Positions 17,237 to 24,644 of a stretch of DNA of 64,000 nucleotides are shown piece by piece. The DNA is from Paenibacillus cremeus (GTDB taxonomy: Bacteria > Bacillota > Bacilli > Paenibacillales > NBRC-103111). Location of the stretch: positions 34,490-98,489 of the forward strand of contig NZ_VNJI01000025.1 of NCBI RefSeq assembly GCF_007786445.1, given 5' to 3'. Each line of letters opens with the position of its first letter. Within the stretch, counting starts at the first letter, position 1. Under the pieces are notes generated by a model. That model had not been told where the DNA came from, did no database searches, and was given only the letters and a program-made list of their open reading frames with translations. The translations under genes were made by a program, and so were the position numbers.

Positions 17237-18277
17237 ATGTCATCTGTGATGCTCAGGCCGGATTTAAAAACGGCAGGCGGAGAGGTCCACGATATTTTGT
17301 ATCAGCAGCGGTTTGTAGGGACGCTTTCCTTGGTCTATCGGGAAAATGACCGGGTGGCAGGCACACTCCAATTGGAGCAGGAGGTACTGCCGGAGTCGGC
17401 GAAAGACGAAGTGTTTGACACCGTGCACCTCTATGTTCAAGCGTTCGTAGATGCGGTGCGCGCCCGGGAATGCGAGATCATGGTGACCTACAGCAGCTAT
17501 GACCATGTGATCGTGACAGAAAGTGCTGCGGCCAACTTGGACTTGGATCTGGCTGACGAATTGGACTACGACCTCGATTGGGACAGCGATGATGAGATCG
17601 ATCTGGCAGACCCGGACATCTTCGATAACGGTATGATGACGACGGCTGATTTTGAGCTGGTGGTGGTCGGCGAGTCGGAGGATGCGATTGAATACCACAT
17701 TTATGATCAAAATGAGGATTGGGTTGCCGAAGCTATTCTGCAAATCGAGGATCGAGAAGTGAGCGGAATGGTGAATTGGCTGATTGAACCGACGGAGCCA
17801 GAGCTGGATGTCATCGCCGATCTGCTGGTGCTGGAGTTTGACGATGATCAGGTGGACATTTTTGTAATAGATATGAAGTTTAATGATGAAATTATTGAGA
17901 CGATCGAATTAACCCATGAGGATATGCTTGAAGATGAGGATGAAGCAGACGACATCGTCTGGGCTGAGGAGTACGATATAAACGATTACAACATCGTATT
18001 GGCTCGGGACGACGGAGGAGTGCTGACGTATGAAATCTATCAGCAATCGCGTGGCGGGCTGCCGATCGGGACGGCAACAGTCGATATTAGTCAACGTCAA
18101 CTGACCGGATTTATTGATTTCCGCGAGGCGGGCAGCTCGGATGACCGGGAGGCGATTGCCATGATGCTAATGCAGGAGCTCGATAAAGAAAAAGATTACA
18201 ACCTTATCAACCTTAGCATGATGCACCGAAACCAGCTGATCGAAGAAGTTCTCTTCGAAACAGAGCCCTTCCATTAA
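17237..18277 (+). CDS. Acidic protein with three internal repeats, unknown function
   Basis: I do not recognise a named family. The 346-residue protein is very acidic (for example DLDWDSDDEIDLADPD) and has no signal peptide or membrane helix. It contains three copies of a domain of about 75 residues, starting near residues 20, 153 and 268. The common pattern is Y-x-I-Y-x-Q, then Gly/Ala-x-strand, Arg-x-(V/L)-(S/T)-G-x-(V/I), then a helix ending in a strand and helix (compare RVAGTLQLEQEV, REVSGMVNWLIEP and RQLTGFIDFREA). Acidic linkers join the copies. The start has GGAGGG six bases upstream. It stands alone between two terminators, so it is its own transcription unit. Confidence 0.85.
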   Translation: MSSVMLRPDLKTAGGEVHDILYQQRFVGTLSLVYRENDRVAGTLQLEQEVLPESAKDEVFDTVHLYVQAFVDAVRARECEIMVTYSSYDHVIVTESAAANLDLDLADELDYDLDWDSDDEIDLADPDIFDNGMMTTADFELVVVGESEDAIEYHIYDQNEDWVAEAILQIEDREVSGMVNWLIEPTEPELDVIADLLVLEFDDDQVDIFVIDMKFNDEIIETIELTHEDMLEDEDEADDIVWAEEYDINDYNIVLARDDGGVLTYEIYQQSRGGLPIGTATVDISQRQLTGFIDFREAGSSDDREAIAMMLMQELDKEKDYNLINLSMMHRNQLIEEVLFETEPFH

Positions 18278-18282
18278 TGAAA

Positions 18283-18319
18283 AACAACCGTCCGGACGCC
18301 ATGTGCCGGGCGGTTGTTC
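18283..18319. terminator. Bidirectional terminator between convergent genes
   Basis: AACAACCGTCCGG and CCGGGCGGTTGTT form a stem between the repeat protein and paralogue 2, with an A run on the left and a short T run on the right. Confidence 0.75.
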
Positions 18320-18327
18320 GCATGCGG

Positions 18328-19713
18328 TTATCTCCGCAAACCTTTGGGGTAATGATTTTTTACTTGACCCGCGGACTGCTTGCCCCAGCCTAGCGGATAT
18401 CCATCTACGGTGACCAGCACCCACCCTTGAAAAGCTTCCGTGCTCTCCAGTGTCTCGCCTCGCAGGTATCGCGTAACCTGTTCACCGGCGGACTCCAACC
18501 GGATCGATTGTTGAGCATCCGAATCGCTATTTAATGCTAATGCAAGCGCGTGTGAGGGCTCGGCGCGGCCTTTTTTTATCTCTGATAGGTGCAGTCCAGG
18601 ACGCAGTACCTTTAAGCCTTGCAGCGATGCGCTGCTGAATAAACCGCCCGGAACGACTGGAAGCCAGTACAGCTGCTCGCCGAATAAAAGGGGCTCACCG
18701 TTCTCCAGTGGCAATGCATCCACCTGAAGCGTCTCCGCTGCAAAAGAGCTATAAATCCGCAGGGCGTCATCCTCCGGTCGCGAGGCTCCACGCTTTCCTT
18801 TGGAGCGTCCGCGAGCCGATGCTCCGCCCGCAGGTGATGAAGCTTCATCAACCGCGTCTTCCAGCCGCAGCACTGCGACAAAATGGCCCTCACCCCGATG
18901 CAAATGCGGCCATATCCGCTCCGTACGCTCCAGCTTTAGCTGTGGAAAACGTTCAAGCATCGTGTCCACCATGCGCTCATTTTCGAGCTCATTGAAGGTG
19001 CAGGTGGAATAAGCAATTCGTCCTCCGGGCTTCAGCATGACGATGGCGGACTCCAATATATCGAGCTGTCTCGCTGCACACATGTCCACATGGGCCGGCG
19101 ACCACTCCGAGATCGCATCGGGATCTTTACGAAACATGCCCTCTCCGGAGCAAGGAGCATCAACCATCATTTTATCGAAAAACTGTGGAAACCGTTCGGC
19201 CAATTGCTGCGGCGTGGCGCTGACGACAACGGCATTTCGCACGCCCATCCGCTCGATATTTTCCGAGAGGATTTTGGCCCGGGCGGATTGAATTTCATTG
19301 CTGATCAAAAGTCCCTTGCCCGCAAGCTTTCCTGCAATGTGCGTTGATTTTCCGCCTGGTGCGGCCGCTAGATCGAGTACGACGTCTCCCGGCTCGGGAG
19401 CAAGCAGCTCGACAGCTGACATGGCCGAAGGCTCTTGAATGTAGTACAGCCCAGCGGCGTGGTAGGGATGCTTACCTGGCTTAGTTTCCTCCTCGTAATA
19501 AAAGCCGGTTTCGCACCACGGCACCTGCTCCAAAGAAAACAACTGCTGCAAAGACTGCATGACATTTTTGTTGGAAATATTCACTTTATCGGGATGAACC
19601 CGTAATCCCTGGGTCCTTGGCAGCGAATAGCTATGTAAAAAGGCCTCCGATTCCGCGGCAGTAGGCAGCTGCGCTTTCATTTGGCGAATAAACGCTTCAG
19701 GTAATTGAATCAT
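18328..19713 (-). CDS. RsmF-like RNA (cytosine-C5) methyltransferase, paralogue 2
   Basis: A 461-residue NOL1/NOP2/Sun methyltransferase. The SAM-binding motif is VVLDLAAAPGGKSTHIAGKL, the first Cys region is DAPCSGEGMFRKDPD, and the nucleophile is in YSTCTFNELENE. The C-terminal domain matches paralogue 1 (GLHLSEIKKGRAEPSHALAL, VDGYPLGWGK). It is related to the gene at 13,761 but has a short Ser/Gly/Lys linker (PAGGASARGRSKGKRGASRP) instead of the GC-rich expansion. Two such enzymes in 5 kb suggest either an old duplication with different target cytosines or acquisition of one copy. Likely RNA target: 16S or 23S rRNA, not decidable here. Confidence 0.88.
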   Translation of the reverse strand: MIQLPEAFIRQMKAQLPTAAESEAFLHSYSLPRTQGLRVHPDKVNISNKNVMQSLQQLFSLEQVPWCETGFYYEEETKPGKHPYHAAGLYYIQEPSAMSAVELLAPEPGDVVLDLAAAPGGKSTHIAGKLAGKGLLISNEIQSARAKILSENIERMGVRNAVVVSATPQQLAERFPQFFDKMMVDAPCSGEGMFRKDPDAISEWSPAHVDMCAARQLDILESAIVMLKPGGRIAYSTCTFNELENERMVDTMLERFPQLKLERTERIWPHLHRGEGHFVAVLRLEDAVDEASSPAGGASARGRSKGKRGASRPEDDALRIYSSFAAETLQVDALPLENGEPLLFGEQLYWLPVVPGGLFSSASLQGLKVLRPGLHLSEIKKGRAEPSHALALALNSDSDAQQSIRLESAGEQVTRYLRGETLESTEAFQGWVLVTVDGYPLGWGKQSAGQVKNHYPKGLRR

Positions 19714-19792
19714 GGTTGAATGCTCGAGCTCCTTTTTTTATCCATACTAACTTGCAAACGTAAACCGACATCTATTATACAAGTTTCACCAT

Positions 19793-19822
19793 ATTGTGAG
19801 AAGTGATTCACAATGCTATAAT
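19793..19822 (+). promoter_or_regulatory. queD promoter overlapping a perfect palindrome
   Basis: A -35 TTGTGA at 19794-19799, a 17-base spacer and a -10 TATAAT at 19817-19822. The palindrome ATTGTGA-N8-TCACAAT (19793-19814) covers the -35 and most of the spacer, an arrangement expected for a repressor site. No preQ1 riboswitch consensus is seen in the short leader. Confidence 0.65.
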
Positions 19823-19855
19823 TATTGGGTTGTAAATTGAGAGGTGAAATAAACG

Positions 19856-20332
19856 ATGGAATACGAAATTCCTAAACGCATACAAACCATTGGACAAGAT
19901 ATACAAAAAAGCGATCTGAAATACCACGATAGAGAAGTGCTGGTATCCAAGGAGTTTACTTTCGACAGTGCTCATCATTTGCATTGCTACGAAGGAAAAT
20001 GCAAAAGCCTGCACGGACATACCTACAAGCTTCAAGTGATCATGCGGGGCAAAGTGGATGAGCGGGGGATCACGATCGATTTTGCCGACATCAAACGAAT
20101 TGCCAAAGAGCGGATCATCGACAAGCTGGATCACCGCTATTTGAACGAAGTGCTCCCTCCGATGAATACAACAGCGGAGAACATGGTCGTTTGGATGTAC
20201 GAGCAGCTATTTGCAGCACTGCAAGAGGAGAAGCTGATGCCGGCGATTCGGATCGAAGAGGTTCGTCTCTGGGAGACGCCGACGAGCTTTGCTGCGGTGA
20301 CCGCAGCAATGATGGGAGATGACCAATCATGA
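19856..20332 (+). CDS. queD: 6-carboxy-5,6,7,8-tetrahydropterin synthase
   Basis: QueD converts dihydroneopterin triphosphate to 6-carboxytetrahydropterin, the first dedicated step of the queuosine pathway. The 158-residue product has the zinc ligands in FDSAHHLHCYEGKC and LHGHTYKL, and the CxxxHGH motif (CKSLHGH) that marks QueD rather than a pterin synthase. The C-terminal Glu region is VRLWETPTSFAAV. The start has GAGAGGTG upstream. The gene overlaps queE by four bases and heads the queDEC operon. QueF is not in the window. Confidence 0.93.
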   Translation: MEYEIPKRIQTIGQDIQKSDLKYHDREVLVSKEFTFDSAHHLHCYEGKCKSLHGHTYKLQVIMRGKVDERGITIDFADIKRIAKERIIDKLDHRYLNEVLPPMNTTAENMVVWMYEQLFAALQEEKLMPAIRIEEVRLWETPTSFAAVTAAMMGDDQS

Positions 20333-21018
20333 GCGAATCTCGTAATATCAAGCTTCCGATGGTCGAAATCTTCGAAACGGTAGAGGGTGAAGGAACGCGG
20401 GCGGGATTTCCGACCGTGTTTGTTCGTCTTTTTGGCTGTAATTTGCGGTGCACCTGGTGCGATACCAAATACAGCTATCCTCCGGCGGAATCGGAGTTTG
20501 TGATGACGATTGATGAGATCGTCCAAGAAGCGACAAAATATCGCGCAAAGCATCTTTGCCTGACCGGCGGTGAGCCGCTGATGTACGGCGATAAATCTGC
20601 AGCGCTTATTGAAGCGTTGTCAGCGACCGGGAAGTTTACCGACATCCATATTGAAACCAATGGCGCAATCGATCTCGCGATGTTCATGGAGCGTATCGAT
20701 GCCCCGGAAGTGCGGTACATTATGGATTACAAGCTTCCTGACTCGGGCGAAACGGACAAAATGATTCTATCCAACCTGCCCCTGCTGCGGCCGCAGGATG
20801 AACTTAAATTTGTAATCGGCAGCGAGCGTGATTTTGAGGCAGCTACAGCATTGCTGAAGGCGCATCCGACGGAGGCGCTCCCGTTGTTTAGCCCGGTGTG
20901 GGAAACCATGCCTCCGGCTAAGCTGGTCGCTTTAATGCTAGAGCATGGCTTATCCCAAGTGAAGCTGAACCTGCAGATGCACAAGATCATTTGGGACCCG
21001 GCCGCTCGCGGCGTGTAA
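20329..21018 (+). CDS. queE: 7-carboxy-7-deazaguanine synthase (radical SAM)
   Basis: QueE ring-contracts carboxytetrahydropterin to 7-carboxy-7-deazaguanine using SAM and a 4Fe-4S cluster. In the 229-residue product the cluster motif is GCNLRCTWCDTKYSY, the CxxxCxxC radical-SAM pattern, and the glycine-rich SAM contact is CLTGGEPLM. VEIFETVEGEGTRAG at the N-terminus is typical. It starts inside the queD stop (ATGA) and lies 30 bases before queC. Confidence 0.93.
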   Translation: MSESRNIKLPMVEIFETVEGEGTRAGFPTVFVRLFGCNLRCTWCDTKYSYPPAESEFVMTIDEIVQEATKYRAKHLCLTGGEPLMYGDKSAALIEALSATGKFTDIHIETNGAIDLAMFMERIDAPEVRYIMDYKLPDSGETDKMILSNLPLLRPQDELKFVIGSERDFEAATALLKAHPTEALPLFSPVWETMPPAKLVALMLEHGLSQVKLNLQMHKIIWDPAARGV

Positions 21019-21048
21019 CATATAGAAGAAAAGAAGGTGCTTGATCGA

Positions 21049-21735
21049 ATGAAAAAAGCGGTCGTCATTTTGAGCGGCGGATTAGATAGTACAACATGTA
21101 TGGGTATGGCCCAGGATCAAGGGTACGAGCTATACCCAATTACGTTTGATTATGGGCAGCGCCATAAAGGTGAAATTGAGAACGCAAGGCAGGTAGCGGA
21201 GTTCTACGAGGTTTCGGGGCGTCACCGCGTCATCTCACTCGGGTTCCTAAAAGAATTCGGAGGCAGCGCGCTGACCGATGAGTCGATTGATGTTCCGGAA
21301 GCAGGGCAAAGCGGTCCGATTGATTCGGATATCCCGATCACCTACGTGCCGGGCCGGAACCTGCTATTCCTATCGATTGCGACTTCTTATGCTGAGGTCA
21401 TTGGGGCAGAGGCGATCTACATCGGTGTCAACGCACTGGATTACAGCGGCTACCCGGATTGTCGCCCGGAATTCATTCGTAAGGTAGAGGAGGTCATGGC
21501 ACTCGCTACACGAGTGGGTGTCGAAGGCGGCCCGATCCTAATCGAAACACCGCTTATTCACTGGACAAAGGCGGAAATTATTAGGGAAGGCATGCGCCTC
21601 GGGGTGCCTTATCAGCTGACTACGTCATGCTATAACGGTCAAGAGGAAGCTTGCGGTGTATGTGACAGCTGCAGATTGCGCCTAAAAGGGTTTATGGATG
21701 CCGGATCAAGCGATCCGATTCCGTATCGAAAGTAA
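21049..21735 (+). CDS. queC: 7-cyano-7-deazaguanine synthase (preQ0 synthase)
   Basis: QueC uses ATP and ammonia to turn 7-carboxy-7-deazaguanine into preQ0. The PP-loop is VILSGGLDSTTCMGMA, and the C-terminal zinc site has four Cys in SCYNGQEEACGVCDSCRLR. The ATG at 21049 fits the AAGAAGGTG site; an in-frame GTG at 21037 lies inside that site. It is the last gene of queDEC. The 228-residue length is normal. Confidence 0.93.
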   Translation: MKKAVVILSGGLDSTTCMGMAQDQGYELYPITFDYGQRHKGEIENARQVAEFYEVSGRHRVISLGFLKEFGGSALTDESIDVPEAGQSGPIDSDIPITYVPGRNLLFLSIATSYAEVIGAEAIYIGVNALDYSGYPDCRPEFIRKVEEVMALATRVGVEGGPILIETPLIHWTKAEIIREGMRLGVPYQLTTSCYNGQEEACGVCDSCRLRLKGFMDAGSSDPIPYRK

Positions 21736-21769
21736 TACTATGTCTGTCTGCGCAGTTAATTATAACGAA

Positions 21770-21817
21770 AAAGTCCGGTCCATCCAAGACGAAGTCTGGA
21801 AAGCCGGGCTTTTTTTA
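21770..21817 (+). terminator. Intrinsic terminator after queC
   Basis: AAAGTCCGG (21770-21778) pairs with CCGGGCTTT (21804-21812), followed by T's. The T run overlaps the stop codon of the convergent XRE gene. Confidence 0.7.
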
Positions 21818-22234
21818 ATTCTCGTAAGTAAATTCCGGTTCTTCCACACCGTTACGACGTTTCTTATCTTTCCAAAAAAGGACGGTCAGCGCCCGTTCGA
21901 TCCATTCTTTATCCAGCTCCGTCAGGTCGACCCCATCGAAGGAGAGATCGTTTTCCCGGAGAAAACGCCGTAAATTAATACGAGGCTTCGTATATGCAGC
22001 TTCTTCTCGGGAAGGTGCGTTCATTTCCAGGTAGCCGGCAATCTGCATTAGCTCGGTGTAGGGGGTATTGAGCCCTTCCGAAAGCTTCATTAGCACCTCT
22101 GGAGAGGGGACGCCGCGATTACCGTTTTCCAGCTGAGAAATATAAGCTGCGGAAACACCGGAACGATCGGCAAGCTCACGTATTGTAAACCCTTTCAATT
22201 TACGCATATCTTTCAACTGCTCGTAGAAATCCAT
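21815..22234 (-). CDS. XRE-family transcriptional regulator (139 residues)
   Basis: An N-terminal helix-turn-helix (residues 5-60, FTIRELADRSGVSAAYISQL) marks the Cro/CI-type DNA-binding fold. The C-terminal 70 residues (NLRRFLRENDLSFDGVDLTE) are acidic and predicted helical. The layout resembles small regulators such as Bacillus AnsR or SlrR types. The ATG at 22234 is chosen because GTAGGTG lies six bases upstream; the GTG at 22241 lies inside that site. It is divergent from the HTH gene at 22,441, and the shared 200-base intergenic region contains direct repeats that could be its operators. Confidence 0.82.
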   Translation of the reverse strand: MDFYEQLKDMRKLKGFTIRELADRSGVSAAYISQLENGNRGVPSPEVLMKLSEGLNTPYTELMQIAGYLEMNAPSREEAAYTKPRINLRRFLRENDLSFDGVDLTELDKEWIERALTVLFWKDKKRRNGVEEPEFTYEN

Positions 22235-22272
22235 CCGAAACACCTACAATTCTGGTTTTACCCAAGATAAAC

Positions 22273-22365
22273 GAAAGTAAATAATAGGTAACGTTAATAT
22301 AATAACAGTAAGCATAAGCCGATACAATTTAAATTTAATAAACAAAAGTAAATACAATAGGTTGC
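22273..22365. promoter_or_regulatory. Direct repeats in the divergent XRE promoter region
   Basis: GAAAGTAAATAATAGGT at 22273 and AAAAGTAAATACAATAGGT near 22345 share the core AAAGTAAATA-(CA)-ATAGGT, 70 bases apart. A second pair, TGGTATAC and TGGTATAT, lies at 22381-22399. They are candidate operators for one of the flanking regulators. Confidence 0.35.
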
Positions 22366-22440
22366 ATATGTGAAAACAAATGGTATACTTATGGTATATT
22401 CAGGAAGAAGTAAGGGGTTAGTTATCGGGGAGGCATTAGG

Positions 22441-22647
22441 ATGAAAATTAGAGCGAAAACGAACGTCATGGTGAAGGCGAGGATTGTGAAAGGACTGACG
22501 CAGCGTGATTTGGCCAAGCTAACAGGACTAAGCAATGCCTATATCAGTCTGCTCGAGAGGTCGGTCAAACCCGTGGGCCCCGGAACGGCTAAAAAGCTGT
22601 GCGAGTTGCTCGAACAGCCGCTAGAGGAATTATTTACGATCGAATAA
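22441..22647 (+). CDS. Small XRE-family regulator (68 residues)
   Basis: The product consists almost only of a helix-turn-helix domain (GLTQRDLAKLTGLSNAYISL), followed by KKLCELLEQPLEELF, as in minimal Cro-like repressors. The ATG follows GGGGAGGCATTAGG. It is divergent from the 139-residue XRE gene. Such compact HTH proteins are common in prophage-like and integrative-element remnants; next to a broken gene and a transposase this may be one, but no phage genes are present. Confidence 0.8.
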   Translation: MKIRAKTNVMVKARIVKGLTQRDLAKLTGLSNAYISLLERSVKPVGPGTAKKLCELLEQPLEELFTIE

Positions 22648-22994
22648 CGTTATTACGGTCGTTTCCAGTAAATTCCCTCTCGGCCTCCAAATACGTTACC
22701 CCTCGCCCCAAAGATCCGCCCGAACGAATGACAATCCCCACACCAATCCCGAGAATGATCCCGCCGAAAAAAGCCGCTAACAGCGGATCCAACGTTATCT
22801 ACTGGATCAGAATGAGCAGCGTCGTCCCAATCGACATAATCACGACGGAATATAAAGTGGATAGAGCAAACGTTTTGCCAATCTGTTTAGGCAAATCCAG
22901 CTCATGCGCCAAAAAGGATCGAAATACCGGCAATCCCACCGTTTACAGGAAGCCTACTTCTGCCAAGTACTCTTCGTGTATGAACTACCGTCGG
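22634..22994 (-). pseudogene. Broken YitT-family membrane protein gene
   Basis: Read on the minus strand, one frame gives HELDLPKQIGKTFALSTLYS, VVIMSIGTTLLILI, then a stop at 22799-22801, then ITLDPLLAAFFGGIILGIG and VGIVIRSGGSLG. This matches the second to fourth helices of YitT-family (DUF161) membrane proteins, in particular DPLLAA-FGG-LLGIG-GLV-R-GGS-GG. A second in-frame stop lies at 22943-22945, the N-terminal helix is missing, and homology ends after GGSLG. It is therefore a decayed fragment. Its 3' end overlaps the end of the small XRE gene on the other strand. Confidence 0.6.
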
Positions 22995-23256
22995 TAATTA
23001 CACAAGCCTAACTGCGAGATATATGTACTGCTTTTTAGCGCCTTTTATCCATTATCCCCTTAGCTCAGGAAGAGAACGACCGAAGCTATTATTCAAAATG
23101 TGATGCGCAAAATGAAGTGATTTTTAATCGAGCTATATCCAACTTTAAAAATACGGACTAGATTGAAACTAACTAATAGCAATCAAATCATCGTACTAAA
23201 TTACTAATTATAAATAATTACTATATAGCTATGGCATAAATTTCCTTATAAAATTG
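22995..23256. other. AT-rich gene-free stretch
   Basis: This is AT-rich, unlike the surrounding core genes, with no open frame, hairpin or promoter that I can support. It separates the broken YitT gene from the end of the transposase-like gene and may hold an insertion end, but no terminal repeat could be matched. Confidence 0.4.
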
Positions 23257-24129
23257 CTAGCTTGCTTTAGTTAATTTTGAATATGGCAAAGAGGAAGAAG
23301 AAGCGCATAGCATCACCAGATTCTCGAAAATGGATGCTTTTCGAATGGTGAGGTTATAACGATAACTATATTCATCTAAATAGGCTTGAAGGTGCTTCCT
23401 CCCGATGCCGTGAAATGTTTTGTTAATCCATTCATTTGCCTTGGCGGCTGATAGAAGGAGTTTGGTGAAGCGTTTAGAGCAATATCGAGCTGTTACGAAT
23501 TGTACCTCTGAAACTTGCGGATTCACATGAAGATCGGAAAAATTTTTTGTTCCGCTGCGAAGGACATCTCTTTGGTTCAGATGATTCAGAGGGATCAGTT
23601 TTAGCTTGATATAATACGCATCGCCCTCATTATTTACAGTGGATCCGATAAAGTAAGGTTGTTCCCGCTTATGTTTATAGAAAGAAGGATTATGAGGATG
23701 ACCATATGCAGCCAGATTGACTTGAACGATGCCTGATAGAAGCGTACCGCCATCTGAAGTGCTTATGCCGTGACGAATTTTGCGAAGCATTAGCCATGCG
23801 GTTTTATAGGTTACACGGATGATTTTGCTCAACTCAACGGCGCTCGTACCAGTCGTGGTGCGGGAAACCAGAAAAATGGCTATAAACCATTTGCGGAGCT
23901 CTGTACGGCTACCTTCTAAAAGTGTTCCAGCAGTAAGTGACGTTTGATGGTGGCAATGGCAGCATTCAAATAAGGGAAGTCTGCGGGTATCGGTCATATA
24001 GGTATGGCGATGCTCACAGCGAGGACAACTGAAACCATTAGGCCATTTAGCTCGAAGTAAGTAGGCAGCGCAGGCTTCCTCAGTTCCAAATTGCTGATGA
24101 AAGTTTGCCAAGTTGATCACTTCATCCAT
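23257..24129 (-). CDS. IS1595-family transposase-like protein, probably catalytically dead
   Basis: The 290-residue product has the IS1595 layout. An N-terminal zinc ribbon (CPRCEHRH ... CCHCHHQTS) is followed by the helical segment SAVELSKIIRVTYKTAWLML and the C-terminal NEWINKTFHGIGRKHLQAYL with YSYRYN. Where the first catalytic Asp belongs (usually V-x-V/I-D-E), the sequence reads GIVQVNLAAYG, so that Asp is replaced by Asn, and the following Gly-rich segment is altered. The frame is nevertheless intact, has GGAGG upstream of ATG 24129, and a good promoter. It is either a recently decayed element or a domesticated DNA-binding protein. No terminal inverted repeats were found. Confidence 0.75.
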   Translation of the reverse strand: MDEVINLANFHQQFGTEEACAAYLLRAKWPNGFSCPRCEHRHTYMTDTRRLPLFECCHCHHQTSLTAGTLLEGSRTELRKWFIAIFLVSRTTTGTSAVELSKIIRVTYKTAWLMLRKIRHGISTSDGGTLLSGIVQVNLAAYGHPHNPSFYKHKREQPYFIGSTVNNEGDAYYIKLKLIPLNHLNQRDVLRSGTKNFSDLHVNPQVSEVQFVTARYCSKRFTKLLLSAAKANEWINKTFHGIGRKHLQAYLDEYSYRYNLTIRKASIFENLVMLCASSSSLPYSKLTKAS

Positions 24130-24158
24130 CAAGCGCGTTACCTCCTTATAAAAATAAC

Positions 24159-24208
24159 CGAACTAGTGTTCCTATCGGTATTATACCAAACGCTGGTTCT
24201 TGTGTCGA
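24159..24208 (-). promoter_or_regulatory. Promoter of the transposase-like gene with an SOS-box-like operator at the start site
   Basis: On the minus strand: TCGACA (24208-24203), 17 bases, TATAAT (24185-24180). Seven bases further on lies GGAACACTAGTTCG (24172-24159), whose other strand CGAACTAGTGTTCC matches the Bacillus LexA consensus CGAACRNRYGTTYC at 13 of 14 positions. The box sits at the expected transcription start. Confidence 0.55.
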
Positions 24209-24229
24209 GTTTTAAATGTAAAAAAATGG

Positions 24230-24579
24230 AATGAGTAAAGGGGATAATACAAGAAAAAAGCGAATTAGAAGTGGGTGGAATTGGTAGGATGGAGGGGTTG
24301 TGGTGGCGATTGAGGGTATTGGTAGGATGGAGGGGGTTGCAGGGATTGAGGAGTTGAGTTTGCAATAGGGGCGTGTGGTCTACGGGGAATTCGAACGGGA
24401 GCTTTCACGGGGGAGTGGCAGTTAAGAAAGTGAGGTGTATGCTTTTGGGCTGAGTGAAGGGGATAATGGGGAAAAGAGTGTTCATGAAAGAAGTGAGAGT
24501 TGAGGAGGGGATGATAGAAAATAAGAGGAATATATGGGGATGAGCCAGTGCTATAGAGTGAAAAGCGTGGCAGCCGGTA
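24230..24579. repeat. Purine-rich gene-free tract with a short direct repeat
   Basis: For about 300 bases the plus strand is almost all A and G with T-G steps. ATTGGTAGGATGGAGG occurs at about 24279 and again at 24318. Open frames across it on the minus strand are Pro/His/Ser-rich and have no ribosome site, so I do not call a gene. Confidence 0.5.
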
Positions 24580-24620
24580 AAAAAAAGACCTGGCGGACAT
24601 AGTGCTTTGCTCAGGTCTTA
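24580..24620 (-). terminator. Intrinsic terminator of the GGDEF gene
   Basis: On the minus strand AAGACCTG pairs with CAGGTCTT, followed by eight T's (the A run at 24579-24586 on the plus strand). Confidence 0.75.
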
Positions 24621-24644
24621 CGGGATGGCTCATTTGTTTAAGGA

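Noticed and set aside
19740..19855. preQ1 riboswitch before queD
   Set aside because: The leader is about 30 bases and lacks the aptamer core.
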